Part shown: piece by piece, positions 25,471-34,574 of the stretch
Layout: every line of letters begins with the position of its first letter
Position numbering within the stretch: position 1 is the stretch's first letter
NCBI RefSeq assembly: GCF_902830275.1
Contig: NZ_CADESW010000003.1
Span: 248,001 to 312,000 of the forward strand
Source of the DNA: Burkholderia stagnalis
GTDB taxonomy: Bacteria > Pseudomonadota > Gammaproteobacteria > Burkholderiales > Burkholderiaceae
Length of the DNA: 64,000 bases
Direction of reading: 5' to 3'
Translations under genes and position numbers: made by a program
The notes under the pieces: model-generated
Told to the model about the DNA's origin: nothing
Databases searched by the model: none
The model's input: the letters and a program-made list of their open reading frames with translations, nothing else

Positions 25471-25668
25471 ATGCCTGCTGACAAATTCGGCCGTTACTTG
25501 ATCAGCGACACCTATCGGGAGCAGGTGAGCGCGGCCGTGAAGAAAGCCATTCGCAACCTTGAAGAACACGGCATCGCACCCGTTTATGTTGCCCGTAAGC
25601 CGAAGGACACCGAGGCAAACGCGGAATCGGGCGACGCTGCCAAGAACGCGACCGAGACCAAGCGATAA
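25471..25668 (+). CDS. Small conserved-looking hypothetical protein
   Basis: A 65-residue hydrophilic protein with no recognised domain: an N-terminal amphipathic part (YLISDTYREQVSAAVKKAIRNLEEHG) and an Asn/Lys/Glu-rich tail. GGAG lies 6 bases before the ATG and a hairpin follows the stop, which supports a real gene. No function can be assigned. Confidence 0.6.
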   Translation: MPADKFGRYLISDTYREQVSAAVKKAIRNLEEHGIAPVYVARKPKDTEANAESGDAAKNATETKR

Positions 25669-25675
25669 AACGCGA

Positions 25676-25700
25676 CCGCCGCATGAGTAACCTGCGGCGG
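25676..25700 (+). terminator. Hairpin after the small ORF
   Basis: Stem CCGCCGCA / TGCGGCGG (25676-25683 with 25693-25700) with a 9-base loop, followed by AGTTTC. Located 7 bases after the stop codon of the 65-residue protein. Confidence 0.55.
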
Positions 25701-25727
25701 AGTTTCATGACCCGTTCGAACGACTGG

Positions 25728-25761
25728 GTCGCTACCCGGCAATACGCCGCCGGGTAGCGAC
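25728..25761. other. Perfect 13-bp stem hairpin between convergent genes
   Basis: GTCGCTACCCGGC (25728-25740) pairs perfectly with 25749-25761 around an 8-base loop. There is no adjoining T-run. It could end transcription from the tannase side or be a dispersed palindromic element. Confidence 0.6.
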
Positions 25762-25825
25762 AGGTGCCGCGATGCGATCACCCATCGGCACATCTCGTCC
25801 GCGCGAAGACCGCTCTGGCCTGGCG

Positions 25826-27547
25826 TCAACTACAACTAAAACTCCCCGCCGAATTCACCGCCCCCGCCCCGTTGTAACGCGCGACCTTCGGAAACGGACA
25901 CAGCGGCCGCGTGCGCCCCGCGCCCCACGAAACCGGCACTTCCGCATTCGGCACCGCATTCGCCGCATCGCGCGCGGTGGCGACCACCGCTTCAGGCGGC
26001 TGCCCCTGTTCGACCCACGCGACCAGCGGCGTCAACATATCGAACTGATCCGCCGTCGGCCCACCCGAGCAATGGTTCATCCCCGGCACCGGATAGAACC
26101 GCGCGAAATCCGACGCATCGCCGCCATTCGCCTGCGCGAGCCGCACATACCAGTCACGCGTGTCGCTGAACGAAAACACCGGATCCCCCGTGCCGTGATA
26201 AACGAGCAGCTTCGCACCGCGCGACTTCAGCGCCGCGAGATTCGTCTCGTCGGGCGGCGTCATGAACGACCACGCGGATTCCGTGTACACGCCGTTCGTC
26301 GCGAAGATCGCCGGCGCGTCGTTGTCCATGTCGAAACCGAGCGCGAAGCCCGGCAGGTTCGCGAGCGTCGCGGCAGACTTCGGCGGCGTCATGAACGTGA
26401 ACGCCATCGCGGCCGGGTCGAGCGTGATCGAATTCGACTGCTTCCAGCCCGCCCAGCCGCTGCCGGCAATGCCCGGATCGTACGGAAAGCTCGCATACAG
26501 CGCCGTGCCCGCGCTGTTGCGCGCCCCCGCGAACACGTTCGCGAGTGCCGTCTTCTGCGCGCTCGTCAAACACGCGCCGGTGCGCGCGCCGTTCGCGCAG
26601 GTCGGAATATCCGCGTCGATGCTGAAATGCGCCTGGCATGCGGCGACGTCCTGCACCATCCCGTCGGCTGCGCCATCGAGCGCATCGCACTTCTCCACGA
26701 TCTTCGCGCCGACGAACCGCCGCTCCGCATCGGTGAAGCCGCTGCGAAGATCCGGCAGCCCGTTCGCGCCGGTCGCCGACGCGATCTTCGCGAACTGCTG
26801 CGCGCCGTACATCTCGCCGATCGCCGCCTTCGGCAGATGCACGCCCGGATCGCCCGCGATGATCCCGTCGTAGTCGGCCGCGTTGCGCGCCGCCGTGACC
26901 ATCGCGTGCCGCCCGCCGTTCGAGCAGCCGCCGAAGTAGCTGCGGTCCGGCGCCTTGCCGTACGCGAGGCGGATCACCTGCTTCGCCATCGGCGTCAGCG
27001 CGTCGACGGCCGCGTAGCCGTAGTCGCGGCGCGCCTGCGGATCGAGACCGAACAGCGGGTTCTGCGCGGCGCTGTGCCCCGAATCCGAGCTGATCACCGC
27101 GAAGCCCTGGTTCAGCGCGTTCGTCAGCGGCCCGCCGCCGCCGATCTCGCCGGTCGCCTTCACCACGTTGCCGTCGAGCCCGCCGTTCGCCTGGTAGAAG
27201 AAGCGGCCATTCCACGCCTTCGGCAAGCGCATCTCGAAGCCGATCGCATAGGTGTTGCCGTCCACCGCGCTCACGCGCTCGTTCATCTTCCCCGCGATCA
27301 CGCAATGCTCGGCGATCGGCTTGCCCGCCACCGTCAGCGCGCCCGCGGCCGCGGTCGTCACCGACGTGAACGACGTGTTCGCATACGCCAGCTTCGCGGC
27401 AAGCGCGTCGCAGGTCTGCGCCATCGCGGCGGGCGTCGCGGTAGTCATGTGAGCCGGCGACGCCGTGACCGAATCGTCGCCGCCGCAGCCGGCAAGCAAT
27501 GCAGCGGACAGCGGCGCAATACAGAGGAATACAGATTTTCGAATCAT
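25826..27547 (-). CDS. Tannase/feruloyl esterase lipoprotein
   Basis: A 573-residue tannase/feruloyl esterase-family hydrolase. A lipoprotein signal (LSAALLAGC, Cys about 21) places it in the envelope. The CS-D-HC catalytic pattern is present: Ser in GGCSNGGRH, Asp in GTGDPVFS and His in MNHCSGG, each Ser/His preceded or followed by the disulfide-forming Cys. A calcium-loop-like DALDGAADGMVQD follows the lid region. It should cleave gallate or ferulate esters. Immediate neighbours are a porin, an aromatic-acid transporter and the ferulate genes, so a feruloyl ester is the likely substrate. Confidence 0.9.
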   Translation of the reverse strand: MIRKSVFLCIAPLSAALLAGCGGDDSVTASPAHMTTATPAAMAQTCDALAAKLAYANTSFTSVTTAAAGALTVAGKPIAEHCVIAGKMNERVSAVDGNTYAIGFEMRLPKAWNGRFFYQANGGLDGNVVKATGEIGGGGPLTNALNQGFAVISSDSGHSAAQNPLFGLDPQARRDYGYAAVDALTPMAKQVIRLAYGKAPDRSYFGGCSNGGRHAMVTAARNAADYDGIIAGDPGVHLPKAAIGEMYGAQQFAKIASATGANGLPDLRSGFTDAERRFVGAKIVEKCDALDGAADGMVQDVAACQAHFSIDADIPTCANGARTGACLTSAQKTALANVFAGARNSAGTALYASFPYDPGIAGSGWAGWKQSNSITLDPAAMAFTFMTPPKSAATLANLPGFALGFDMDNDAPAIFATNGVYTESAWSFMTPPDETNLAALKSRGAKLLVYHGTGDPVFSFSDTRDWYVRLAQANGGDASDFARFYPVPGMNHCSGGPTADQFDMLTPLVAWVEQGQPPEAVVATARDAANAVPNAEVPVSWGAGRTRPLCPFPKVARYNGAGAVNSAGSFSCS

Positions 27548-27579
27548 GAATGGTGTCTCCCGTTCGCCGTGCCGGCAGT

Positions 27580-28728
27580 TCAGAACATGTGCTTGACGCC
27601 GACCATCGCGCCGAGCTGCCCCATGCCCGCGCCCGGCGTCGTGCCGGGGCCGCCGCCGCTCACTGCGTAGCGTGCGTGCGCGCTGTTCCACAGGTACGCG
27701 CTCTGCGCATAGACCGACGTGCGCTTGGTCAGCAGATAGGTCGCGCGCAGCGTCGCCATCGTCGCGCGCGTGTCGTGCGCGCGGTTGACGATCCGGTAGC
27801 CCTCGCCGTCGACGACGACATCCGGCCTGACCGCATACGACGCGCCGACGAAGAACAGGTCGGAATGCGCACCCGGCGAGGCCGGCGAGCCGGTCGACAC
27901 GCGCCGCCCGATCCAGCCTGCGCCGAACCGCGCGCCCGCCGCCTGCGCGTACGCGCTGACGTGCACGCGTGCGTCCTTGCCCGCGCTGCTCGTGAATGCG
28001 GCCGGCGCGACGCCGTCGAAGAAGTTCGCGGCCGCGCCGGCGCCGCCGCGCTGCTCCTCGTAGGACGCCGCCGCGCCGAAATACGCGCTGTCGTACTTGA
28101 GCATCGCCGACCAGTTGCGGCATTCGGCGGCCTTGCCGGGCACCTGCCCCGCACACGTGCCCTGCCCCGGCGAGTTGCCGGTGCCCGCGCCGTCCCGGCC
28201 GAACGAATAAGCGGCGCCGAGCGTCACGCCGCGATAGGTGCCGATGTAGGTCACCGCGTTGTCCGCGCGGCCGTTCGGCACGTACGCATCGAGCGAGCCG
28301 AGCCCGTAGATGTCCGGGCCGATGATGTCCGCACCCTGCAGCGCGAGGTAGGTCATCGTGTACTGGCGGCCGAACGCGAGCGTGCCGAAGCCGCCCTTCA
28401 GCCCGACGAACGCCTGCCGTCCGAACAGCCGCCCGCCCTGCCCGAGATCGCCGCCGCGCACATTGAAGCCGCTTTCCAGCGTGAACACCGCCTGGTAGCC
28501 ACCGCCGAGATCCTCGGCGCCGCGCAGCCCCCAGCGCGACGGCAGTTCGCCCGTCACGGCCGGCATGCGCACCACGTGATCGCCGGCGGCGTTCGCGTGC
28601 GACACGTATTCGATGCCCGTGTCGATGATGCCGTAGAGCGTCACGCTCGATTGCGCGTGCGCGCCCGGCGCGGCGAGGGCGCAGCATGCGCCGGCGGCCA
28701 GCAGGCCGCGCGTTGTCGTCGATTTCAT
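27580..28728 (-). CDS. Gram-negative general porin (OmpC-like)
   Basis: A 382-residue outer-membrane porin of the Burkholderia/Bordetella type (porin_4). It has a signal peptide (LLAAGACCALAAPGAHA), the family start QSSVTLYGIIDTGIEYV, the internal SRWGLRGAEDLGGGYQAVFTLESGF and a C-terminal aromatic residue (VGVKHMF). It probably admits the aromatic or sugar products used by the flanking genes. It lies 32 bp upstream of the tannase gene on the same strand, so the two are likely co-transcribed. Confidence 0.92.
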   Translation of the reverse strand: MKSTTTRGLLAAGACCALAAPGAHAQSSVTLYGIIDTGIEYVSHANAAGDHVVRMPAVTGELPSRWGLRGAEDLGGGYQAVFTLESGFNVRGGDLGQGGRLFGRQAFVGLKGGFGTLAFGRQYTMTYLALQGADIIGPDIYGLGSLDAYVPNGRADNAVTYIGTYRGVTLGAAYSFGRDGAGTGNSPGQGTCAGQVPGKAAECRNWSAMLKYDSAYFGAAASYEEQRGGAGAAANFFDGVAPAAFTSSAGKDARVHVSAYAQAAGARFGAGWIGRRVSTGSPASPGAHSDLFFVGASYAVRPDVVVDGEGYRIVNRAHDTRATMATLRATYLLTKRTSVYAQSAYLWNSAHARYAVSGGGPGTTPGAGMGQLGAMVGVKHMF

Positions 28729-28792
28729 GTTGAGGTGTCTCCAGACCTTGAGTAATCGCGCGCTCTGACGGCGCGCATGAAAAAATCGAACA

Positions 28793-29998
28793 TCAGTCGC
28801 CCGCCCGCGGCCGCCGGATCAACAGCAGCGCGGCCGCGGCGGCCACCAGCGTGACGGGGATGCTCGCGCCGATCACGACCGACGCGCTGCGGCCCATCGC
28901 GAGCAGCTGCGCGGCGGCGAGCGGCCCCACGACGGAGCCGAGCCGGCCGACGGCCACCGCCGTGCCGACGCCGGTGCCGCGCATCGCGGTCGGGTAGTAG
29001 ATCGCGGCGAGCGCGTACAGCACCGACTGGCCGCCGATCACGAACATGCCGGCCGCGAATGCGGCCGCCGCGAGCGACGCGAAGCCCGGCGCGGCCGCGA
29101 GCGCGGCGAGCGACAGCACGATCCCCGCGTACATGCCGCCGACCACGCGCTGCGCGCGCATCCGGTCCAGCGCCGCGCCGATGCCGAGCGCGCCGAGCCC
29201 GCCGCCGACGTTGAAGCAGATCTGCACGAGGCCGACATGCGCGCGGTCGAGCCCGCGCGCCGCCATCAGCGACGGCAGCCAGTTCAGCAGGAAATACAGG
29301 ACGATCAGCGTGCAGAAGTAGCTGATCCACAGTGCGAGCGTGGAGAGCGTGCGGCCGCCGCCGAACAGCGTGTGCGCGACGCTCGCGCGGGCCGCGCCGG
29401 TGCCGGCGACGTCGAGGTACGCGCGCGATTCGGGCAGCATGCCGATCAGCAGCGGCACGAGCAGCAGCGGCCCCGCGCCGCCGACGTAGAAGATGTGGCG
29501 CCACTCGGTGTCGCCCGCGAGCAGCACGCCGATCAGCGACGCGACCACGCCGCCGAACGGAATCCCGCAATACATCGCGGCCACCGCGCTGCTGCGCGCA
29601 CGCGGCTCGACCGCCTCGGACGACAACGCGATCAGGTTCGGCATCGCGCCGCCGAGCCCGATGCCGGTCAGCACGCGCACGGCCACCAGCATCGCGAAGC
29701 TCGACACCTGCGCGGTGGCGATCGACAGCAGCCCGAACAGCACGACCGATGCGATCAGCACGCGCTTGCGGCCGAACCGGTCGGCAAGGCGCCCGCCGAG
29801 CATCGCGCCGGGCAGCAGGCCGAACGTGCCCGCGCTGAACGCGAGCCCCATTTGCGACACCGTGAGCCCGAACTCGCGCGCCATGCGCGGCGCGGCGACG
29901 CCGACCGATTGCAGGTCGAGCCCTTCGAGCAGGGCGATCGCGAAGCACAGCGCGAGCGTGGTCGCGACGGCCGGCTTCTCGGCAACATAGGTGTTCAT
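28793..29998 (-). CDS. MFS aromatic-acid transporter (AAHS family-like)
   Basis: A 401-residue MFS protein with 12 predicted helices. The cytoplasmic loop motif GGRLADRFGRKRVL (about 69-82) and LLEGLDLQSVGVAAPRMAREFG at the N-terminus match the aromatic acid:H+ symporter group. The substrate is probably ferulate or another hydroxycinnamate, judged from its place between the fer genes and the tannase/porin pair and from a palindrome (30101-30115) identical in core to that before the ech operon. GAGGAG precedes the ATG. Confidence 0.88.
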   Translation of the reverse strand: MNTYVAEKPAVATTLALCFAIALLEGLDLQSVGVAAPRMAREFGLTVSQMGLAFSAGTFGLLPGAMLGGRLADRFGRKRVLIASVVLFGLLSIATAQVSSFAMLVAVRVLTGIGLGGAMPNLIALSSEAVEPRARSSAVAAMYCGIPFGGVVASLIGVLLAGDTEWRHIFYVGGAGPLLLVPLLIGMLPESRAYLDVAGTGAARASVAHTLFGGGRTLSTLALWISYFCTLIVLYFLLNWLPSLMAARGLDRAHVGLVQICFNVGGGLGALGIGAALDRMRAQRVVGGMYAGIVLSLAALAAAPGFASLAAAAFAAGMFVIGGQSVLYALAAIYYPTAMRGTGVGTAVAVGRLGSVVGPLAAAQLLAMGRSASVVIGASIPVTLVAAAAALLLIRRPRAGD

Positions 29999-30100
29999 CT
30001 CGTCTCCTCTTCCGTCGACCGGCGTTTGCGCCGATCCCGCGCGAGCGCCGCCGGCCAGTGGCGAACGAACGCGCTGTCTCCTGGTTGAACGGCAGCTTTT

Positions 30101-30115
30101 ATCAGGCTGCCTGAT
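30101..30115. promoter_or_regulatory. Operator ATCAGG-N3-CCTGAT upstream of the MFS gene
   Basis: ATCAGGCTGCCTGAT, perfect 6-bp arms around CTG, centred 110 bp before the MFS start. It differs by one base in 15 from the site at 34463-34477, so the same MarR-type regulator probably binds both. Confidence 0.75.
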
Positions 30116-30126
30116 TCTCTGGCCGT

Positions 30127-30160
30127 AAAAAAGGCCGGCCGGTATGTCTGCCGGCCGGCC
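30127..30160 (-). terminator. Intrinsic terminator of the ech-vdh-fcs operon
   Basis: A perfect GC-rich stem (30133-30142 with 30151-30160, GGCCGGCCGG type) followed on the minus strand by TTTTTT (30127-30132). It lies 6 bases after the fcs stop, separating this operon from the MFS gene, which has its own operator. Confidence 0.88.
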
Positions 30161-30165
30161 GACGC

Positions 30166-32064
30166 TTATGCGTGGATCACGTCGGGATCGGGGCGTGCCG
30201 GATCATGGAGCGCGTCGATCGCCGCCGCGCGATGCTGCTGCACGGCCGCCTGGTTCAGCGAGCCCTTGTCGGTCACTTCGCCGAGGTCCAGCGACGGCGG
30301 CGTCTCCATCACGCGAATGTGCGCAACGAACGTCGAGCTGCCCGTCGCGCCGCGATTGAGCCGTGCGAGCCAGTCGGCGAACGCCGCCCGCACCGCCGGC
30401 GCACGCAGCACGTCCGCCGCCGGCGCGTCGCGATCGAGCCCGGCCAGCACGCGGCAGGCGTCGAGACGCGGAAACACCAGCATGCCGATGTCGTCGCGGT
30501 TGAGCCCGGTCACGACCACATCCTGCACGTACGGCGCGCCGCTCGACACCGCCTGCGCGCGCAGCGGCCCGACGCTGACGAACGTGCCGGTGCTCAGCTT
30601 GAAATCCTCGGTCAGCCGCCCGTCGAACTGCAGGCCGAATTCCGGCCGCGCCGGGTCAGCGAATACCGCCGCGTCGCCGCTGCGGTAATAGCCTTCGTCG
30701 TCGAACACGTCGCGCGGGTCGACGTCCGCGTGCCAGTAGCCGCGCATCACGTTCGGCCCCTTGAAGCGCAGCTCGAGCTTGCCGCCGCACGGCGCGAGCT
30801 TCACGTCGCAGCCGGGCGCGGGCAGGCCGATGTAGCCCGAGCGCATCAGCGGGCCGGTCGTGAACAGGCATGACGGCGACGTTTCCGTCATCCCGAGGCC
30901 CGCCATGATCCGGATGCGCTCGCCGCAATGCGCTTCGGTCACGCGGTCGAGCCGGTCCCACGCGGCTTGCGAGAGCCCCGCGCCGCCGAAGAAATACAGC
31001 TTCACGCGCGAGAAGAACGTGTCGCGCAGCGCGGCGTCGCGTTCGAGCGCGGCGGTCAGTTCTTCCCAGCCCTTCGGCACGTTGAAGTAGATCGTCGGCG
31101 CGATCTCGCGCAGGTTGCGCACGGTCTCGTCGAAACGGCCCGGCACCGGGCGGCCGTCGTCGAGATACAGCGTGCCGCCGTTGTACAGCGCGATGCCGAG
31201 GTTGTGGCTGCCGCCGAACGTGTGATTCCACGGCAGCCAGTCGACCAGCACCGGCGGCTCGCGCGTCAGCTCCGGCATCGTCTGGCGCAGCATCTGCTGG
31301 TTGCTGCACAGCATCCGGTGCGTGGTCGGCACGGCCTTCGGCCGCTTCGTCGAACCGGACGTGAACAGGATCTTCGCGATATGGTCCGGGCCGATCGTCT
31401 CGTGGATCAGGTCGATCGTGCGCGGCGCGGTGCCGAGCAGGCGTTCGAACGGCACGGCGTCGCGCGTGTGCGCCGCACCAGCCGCACCGCCCTGCGCGAC
31501 GATCAGCGTCGCATCGGCCGGCAGCGCCGCATCGAGCGCGCGCGCGAACGCGCCGGCATCGGCGACGAACACCGCGCCCGGCCGCAGCACGCCGAGCGTG
31601 TGGCGCAGCTTGCCGTAGTCGGTCGACACGAGCGAATACGCGGGTGAAATCGGCGCGTACGGCACGCCGGCGAGCATCGCCGCGAACATCAGCTGCAGGT
31701 GTTCGAGATCGTTGCCGGACAACACCGCGAGCGGCCGCTCGGCCGACAGCCCGAGATCGGCGAGGCCCTGCCCGAGCGCACGGGCGCGCTCGAGCATCTG
31801 CGCGTAGGTGATCTCGATCCAGCGGCCGTCTTCGCCGCGGCGCGCGGCGAGCACGCGGTCCGGATGCGCCTGTGCGCCGCGCACGAGGCAGTCGGTCAGG
31901 CGGTCGGGATACGCGCCGAGCGCTTCCCGCGCGTGCAGCCGCCAGGTGCCGTCGGCGTCGCGGCGGATCTCGGCGTCGCCCTGCGCGACCGCCACCGCGC
32001 GATAGCGCGCGCCACCGGCGTGACGATCCGTGTCCGTGACGGGCGAGGTCATCGATGCGTTCAT
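30166..32064 (-). CDS. fcs: Feruloyl-CoA synthetase
   Basis: A 632-residue AMP-forming acyl-CoA synthetase. The P-loop motif is [17 protein letters not shown] (about 232-248), then the GMTETSP adenine motif and [15 protein letters not shown] near the hinge. Length and context (ech, vdh, MarR) identify it as feruloyl-CoA synthetase, which activates ferulate and related hydroxycinnamates with ATP and CoA. GAGAGGA precedes the ATG; an alternative Met follows three residues later. Last gene of the operon, 10 bp after vdh, followed by an intrinsic terminator. Confidence 0.9.
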   Translation of the reverse strand: MNASMTSPVTDTDRHAGGARYRAVAVAQGDAEIRRDADGTWRLHAREALGAYPDRLTDCLVRGAQAHPDRVLAARRGEDGRWIEITYAQMLERARALGQGLADLGLSAERPLAVLSGNDLEHLQLMFAAMLAGVPYAPISPAYSLVSTDYGKLRHTLGVLRPGAVFVADAGAFARALDAALPADATLIVAQGGAAGAAHTRDAVPFERLLGTAPRTIDLIHETIGPDHIAKILFTSGSTKRPKAVPTTHRMLCSNQQMLRQTMPELTREPPVLVDWLPWNHTFGGSHNLGIALYNGGTLYLDDGRPVPGRFDETVRNLREIAPTIYFNVPKGWEELTAALERDAALRDTFFSRVKLYFFGGAGLSQAAWDRLDRVTEAHCGERIRIMAGLGMTETSPSCLFTTGPLMRSGYIGLPAPGCDVKLAPCGGKLELRFKGPNVMRGYWHADVDPRDVFDDEGYYRSGDAAVFADPARPEFGLQFDGRLTEDFKLSTGTFVSVGPLRAQAVSSGAPYVQDVVVTGLNRDDIGMLVFPRLDACRVLAGLDRDAPAADVLRAPAVRAAFADWLARLNRGATGSSTFVAHIRVMETPPSLDLGEVTDKGSLNQAAVQQHRAAAIDALHDPARPDPDVIHA

Positions 32065-32074
32065 CGTGTTCCTC

Positions 32075-33523
32075 TCAGATCGGGTAGTGACGCGGCGCGG
32101 TCTGCACGGTGACCCAGCGCAGCTCGGTGAATTCGCCGATCGACGCGCGGCTGCCGAAGCGGCCGTAGCCGCTCGCCTTCACGCCGCCGAACGGCATCTG
32201 CGCCTCGTCGTGCACGGTCGGGCCGTTGATGTGGCAGATCCCCGATTCGATCCGCCGCGCCGCCGCCATCGCGCGCGCAATGTCGCGGCTGAACACGCTC
32301 GCCGCGAGGCCGAACTCGCTGTCGTTCGCGAGCGCGACGGCATCGTCGTCGCTGTCCGCGCTCAGGATCGCGACGACCGGCGCGAACGATTCCTCGCGGT
32401 ACAGCCGCATGTCGGGCGTCACGCCGTCGACGATCGCGGGCTGCATCACCGCGCCGTCGACCCGGCAGCCGAGCGGCAGGCGCGCGCCGTGCAGCCGCGC
32501 GTCCTCGACGAGCGACGCGGCGCGTGCGGCCGCGGCCGCGTCGACCATCGTGCCGAGCGCATGGCCCGCGCGCGGATCGCCGGCGACGAGCGTGCGCGCC
32601 TTCGCGGCAAGCCGTTCGACGAGCGCATCGGCGATCGATCGCGCGGCGATCACGCGCTCGGTCGACATGCAGATCTGCCCCTGGTTGAAGAACGCACCGA
32701 ATGCGATCGCGTCGACCGCGGCGTCGAGATCCGCATCGTCGAGCACGAGCACCGGCGCCTTGCCGCCGAGTTCGAGCAGCACCGGTTTCAGGTGCGCGGC
32801 AGCATGGCGCGCGATGATGCGCCCGACGTGCGTCGAACCGGTGAAATTGATCCGCTTCACGTGCGGGTGCGCGATCAGCCGTTCGACGAGCGCGGGTGCG
32901 TCGGCCGCCGCGTGCGTGACGACGTTGACGACGCCCGCGCCGAGCCCCGCGTCGTGCAGCACCGCGCCGATCAGCGCATGCACGCCCGGGCATGCTTCGG
33001 ACGCCTTCAGCACGACCGTGTTGCCGCACGCGAGCGGCATCGCAAGCGCACGCGTGCCGAGGATCACCGGCGCGTTCCACGGCGCGATGCCGAGCACGAC
33101 GCCGCACGGCACGCGCATCGCGAGCGCGAGATTGCCGGGCACGTCGGACGGGATGATGTCGCCGTCGATCTGCGTGGTCATCGCGGCCGCCTCGCGCAGC
33201 ATGTTCGCCGCGAGGGTCACGTTGAAGCCGATCCAGCCCGGCGTCGCGCCGGTTTCCGCGACGCCCGCCGCGACGAATGCGTCGATGCGCGCGTCCATCA
33301 GGTCGGCCGCCTTCAGCAGCCGGCGGCGGCGTTCGGTCGGCGCAAGCGCGGCCCACGCGGGGAACGCGCGGTGCGCGGCGTCGACCGCCGCGTCGACGTC
33401 GGCGTTGCCCGCGGCCGGCGCGCGCGACGCGAGCGCGCCCGTCGCCGGGTTGAGCCGGTCGAAGGTCCGGCCGTCGTGCGCCGCGCACCACTCGCCGCCG
33501 ATCAGCATTTGTCTGTCGGTCAT
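32075..33523 (-). CDS. vdh: Vanillin dehydrogenase (aldehyde dehydrogenase family)
   Basis: A 482-residue NAD(P)-dependent aldehyde dehydrogenase. The catalytic Cys is in FNQGQICMSTERV, the general-base Glu in LLELGGKAPVLVLDDADLD, and the C-terminal MPFGGVKASGYGRFG is typical of the vanillin/salicylaldehyde branch. In this operon it oxidises vanillin made by the hydratase-lyase to vanillate. ATG 33523 is chosen for GGAGA 6 bases upstream; the longer ATG 33541 lacks one. Confidence 0.9.
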   Translation of the reverse strand: MTDRQMLIGGEWCAAHDGRTFDRLNPATGALASRAPAAGNADVDAAVDAAHRAFPAWAALAPTERRRRLLKAADLMDARIDAFVAAGVAETGATPGWIGFNVTLAANMLREAAAMTTQIDGDIIPSDVPGNLALAMRVPCGVVLGIAPWNAPVILGTRALAMPLACGNTVVLKASEACPGVHALIGAVLHDAGLGAGVVNVVTHAAADAPALVERLIAHPHVKRINFTGSTHVGRIIARHAAAHLKPVLLELGGKAPVLVLDDADLDAAVDAIAFGAFFNQGQICMSTERVIAARSIADALVERLAAKARTLVAGDPRAGHALGTMVDAAAAARAASLVEDARLHGARLPLGCRVDGAVMQPAIVDGVTPDMRLYREESFAPVVAILSADSDDDAVALANDSEFGLAASVFSRDIARAMAAARRIESGICHINGPTVHDEAQMPFGGVKASGYGRFGSRASIGEFTELRWVTVQTAPRHYPI

Positions 33524-33560
33524 CGTTGTCTCCAGTCCCATGCCTCCATGGCAGTATCGG

Positions 33561-34391
33561 TCAGCGCTTGTAGGCCTGCAGGCCGGGCTTGATCGACTTG
33601 TCGTCGAGGAACTGCTTCAGCCCCTGTTCGCGGCCCCGCTCCGAATCACGCAATTGCGCCTGGTCGAGCTTCGCGTACAGGTAATCCTCGCACTGTTCCC
33701 ACGTCAGTTCGCGCGAGCGCTTGAAGCCGTGCTTCGCGGCGCGCAGCACGACCGGGTTCTTGTCGATCAGGCGCGCGGCGAGCGCGATCGTCGCGTCGCG
33801 CAGCTCGGCGAGCGGCACGCTGCGGTTGACCAGGCCCATCTCCGCCGCGTCGACGCCGGTGAACGTGTCGCCCGTCATGATGTAGTGCAGCGCGCGGCGA
33901 TGCCCGACGGTATCCGCCATCGCCTTGCTGACGAGGTTGCCGGGCGGGATGCCCCAGTTGATCTCCGACAGGCCGAACACCGCCTCGTCGGCCGCGATCG
34001 CCAGATCGCACGCGACGAGCGGCGAGAAGCCGCCGCCGAAGCACCAGCCGTTCACCATCGCGATGGTCGGCTTGCCGTACATCCGCAGGCGCCGCCACTG
34101 CCATTCCGACGCGTCGCGCCGCACTTTCTCCTGCAGCGCGTCCGGGCCACCGTCGATTTCCCGGAAGTATTCCTTCAGATCCATGCCGGCCGTCCACGCG
34201 GCGCCCGCGCCGGTCAGCACGAGCACCTTCGCGTCGTCGTCGAACTCGATCGCGTCGAGCACCTGCAGCATCTCCCGGTTGAGCGTCGGGCTCATCGCGT
34301 TGCGCTTTTCCGGACGGTTCAGCGTCACCCACGCGATGCCTGCCTCAACGTTGACCTCGACGGTCTGCCAGCGATTGTCGTACTTGCTCAT
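33561..34391 (-). CDS. ech: p-Hydroxycinnamoyl-CoA hydratase/lyase
   Basis: A 276-residue crotonase-fold enzyme. Oxyanion-hole regions AAWTAGMDLKEYFRE and VNGWCFGGGFSPL are followed by FGLSEINWGIPPGN, which carries the glutamate used by feruloyl-CoA hydratase-lyase. It hydrates feruloyl-CoA and cleaves it to vanillin and acetyl-CoA. First gene of the ech-vdh-fcs operon. AGGAACAC precedes ATG 34391; the operator at 34460-34480 sits in its promoter. Confidence 0.93.
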   Translation of the reverse strand: MSKYDNRWQTVEVNVEAGIAWVTLNRPEKRNAMSPTLNREMLQVLDAIEFDDDAKVLVLTGAGAAWTAGMDLKEYFREIDGGPDALQEKVRRDASEWQWRRLRMYGKPTIAMVNGWCFGGGFSPLVACDLAIAADEAVFGLSEINWGIPPGNLVSKAMADTVGHRRALHYIMTGDTFTGVDAAEMGLVNRSVPLAELRDATIALAARLIDKNPVVLRAAKHGFKRSRELTWEQCEDYLYAKLDQAQLRDSERGREQGLKQFLDDKSIKPGLQAYKR

Positions 34392-34455
34392 ATGTGTTCC
34401 TGTCGTTCGTTCCAGTGCCGATTCGGTGCGCAGCGCCCTTGCTGCGAACGGCTTC

Positions 34456-34484
34456 ATTTAATATCAGGCTACCTGATATTGCAA
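34456..34484 (-). promoter_or_regulatory. ech promoter with embedded palindromic operator
   Basis: On the minus strand, TTGCAA (34479-34484) and TTAAAT (34456-34461) form a -35/-10 pair with a 17-bp spacer. The palindrome AATATCAGG-CTA-CCTGATATT (34460-34480) fills that spacer. A repressor bound here would block RNA polymerase. The core is shared with 30101-30115. Confidence 0.8.
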
Positions 34485-34574
34485 GCGACAAAAACGCCGG
34501 TGTAAACCCGTATCGGCCGGCCTGCTACGGGCCTCCGTTTCGGGGGGACGACCGGCGGTTTGCTGGGGGTGGCG

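Noticed and set aside
30166..33523. Vdh or Fcs as arabinose-pathway enzymes
   Set aside because: They lie in a separate operon with its own promoter and terminator and match ferulate enzymes; a promiscuous role is noted only as a possibility.
32030..34505. Long plus-strand frames opposite the ferulate genes
   Set aside because: Antisense to vdh and ech, which have full catalytic motifs and ribosome-binding sites.
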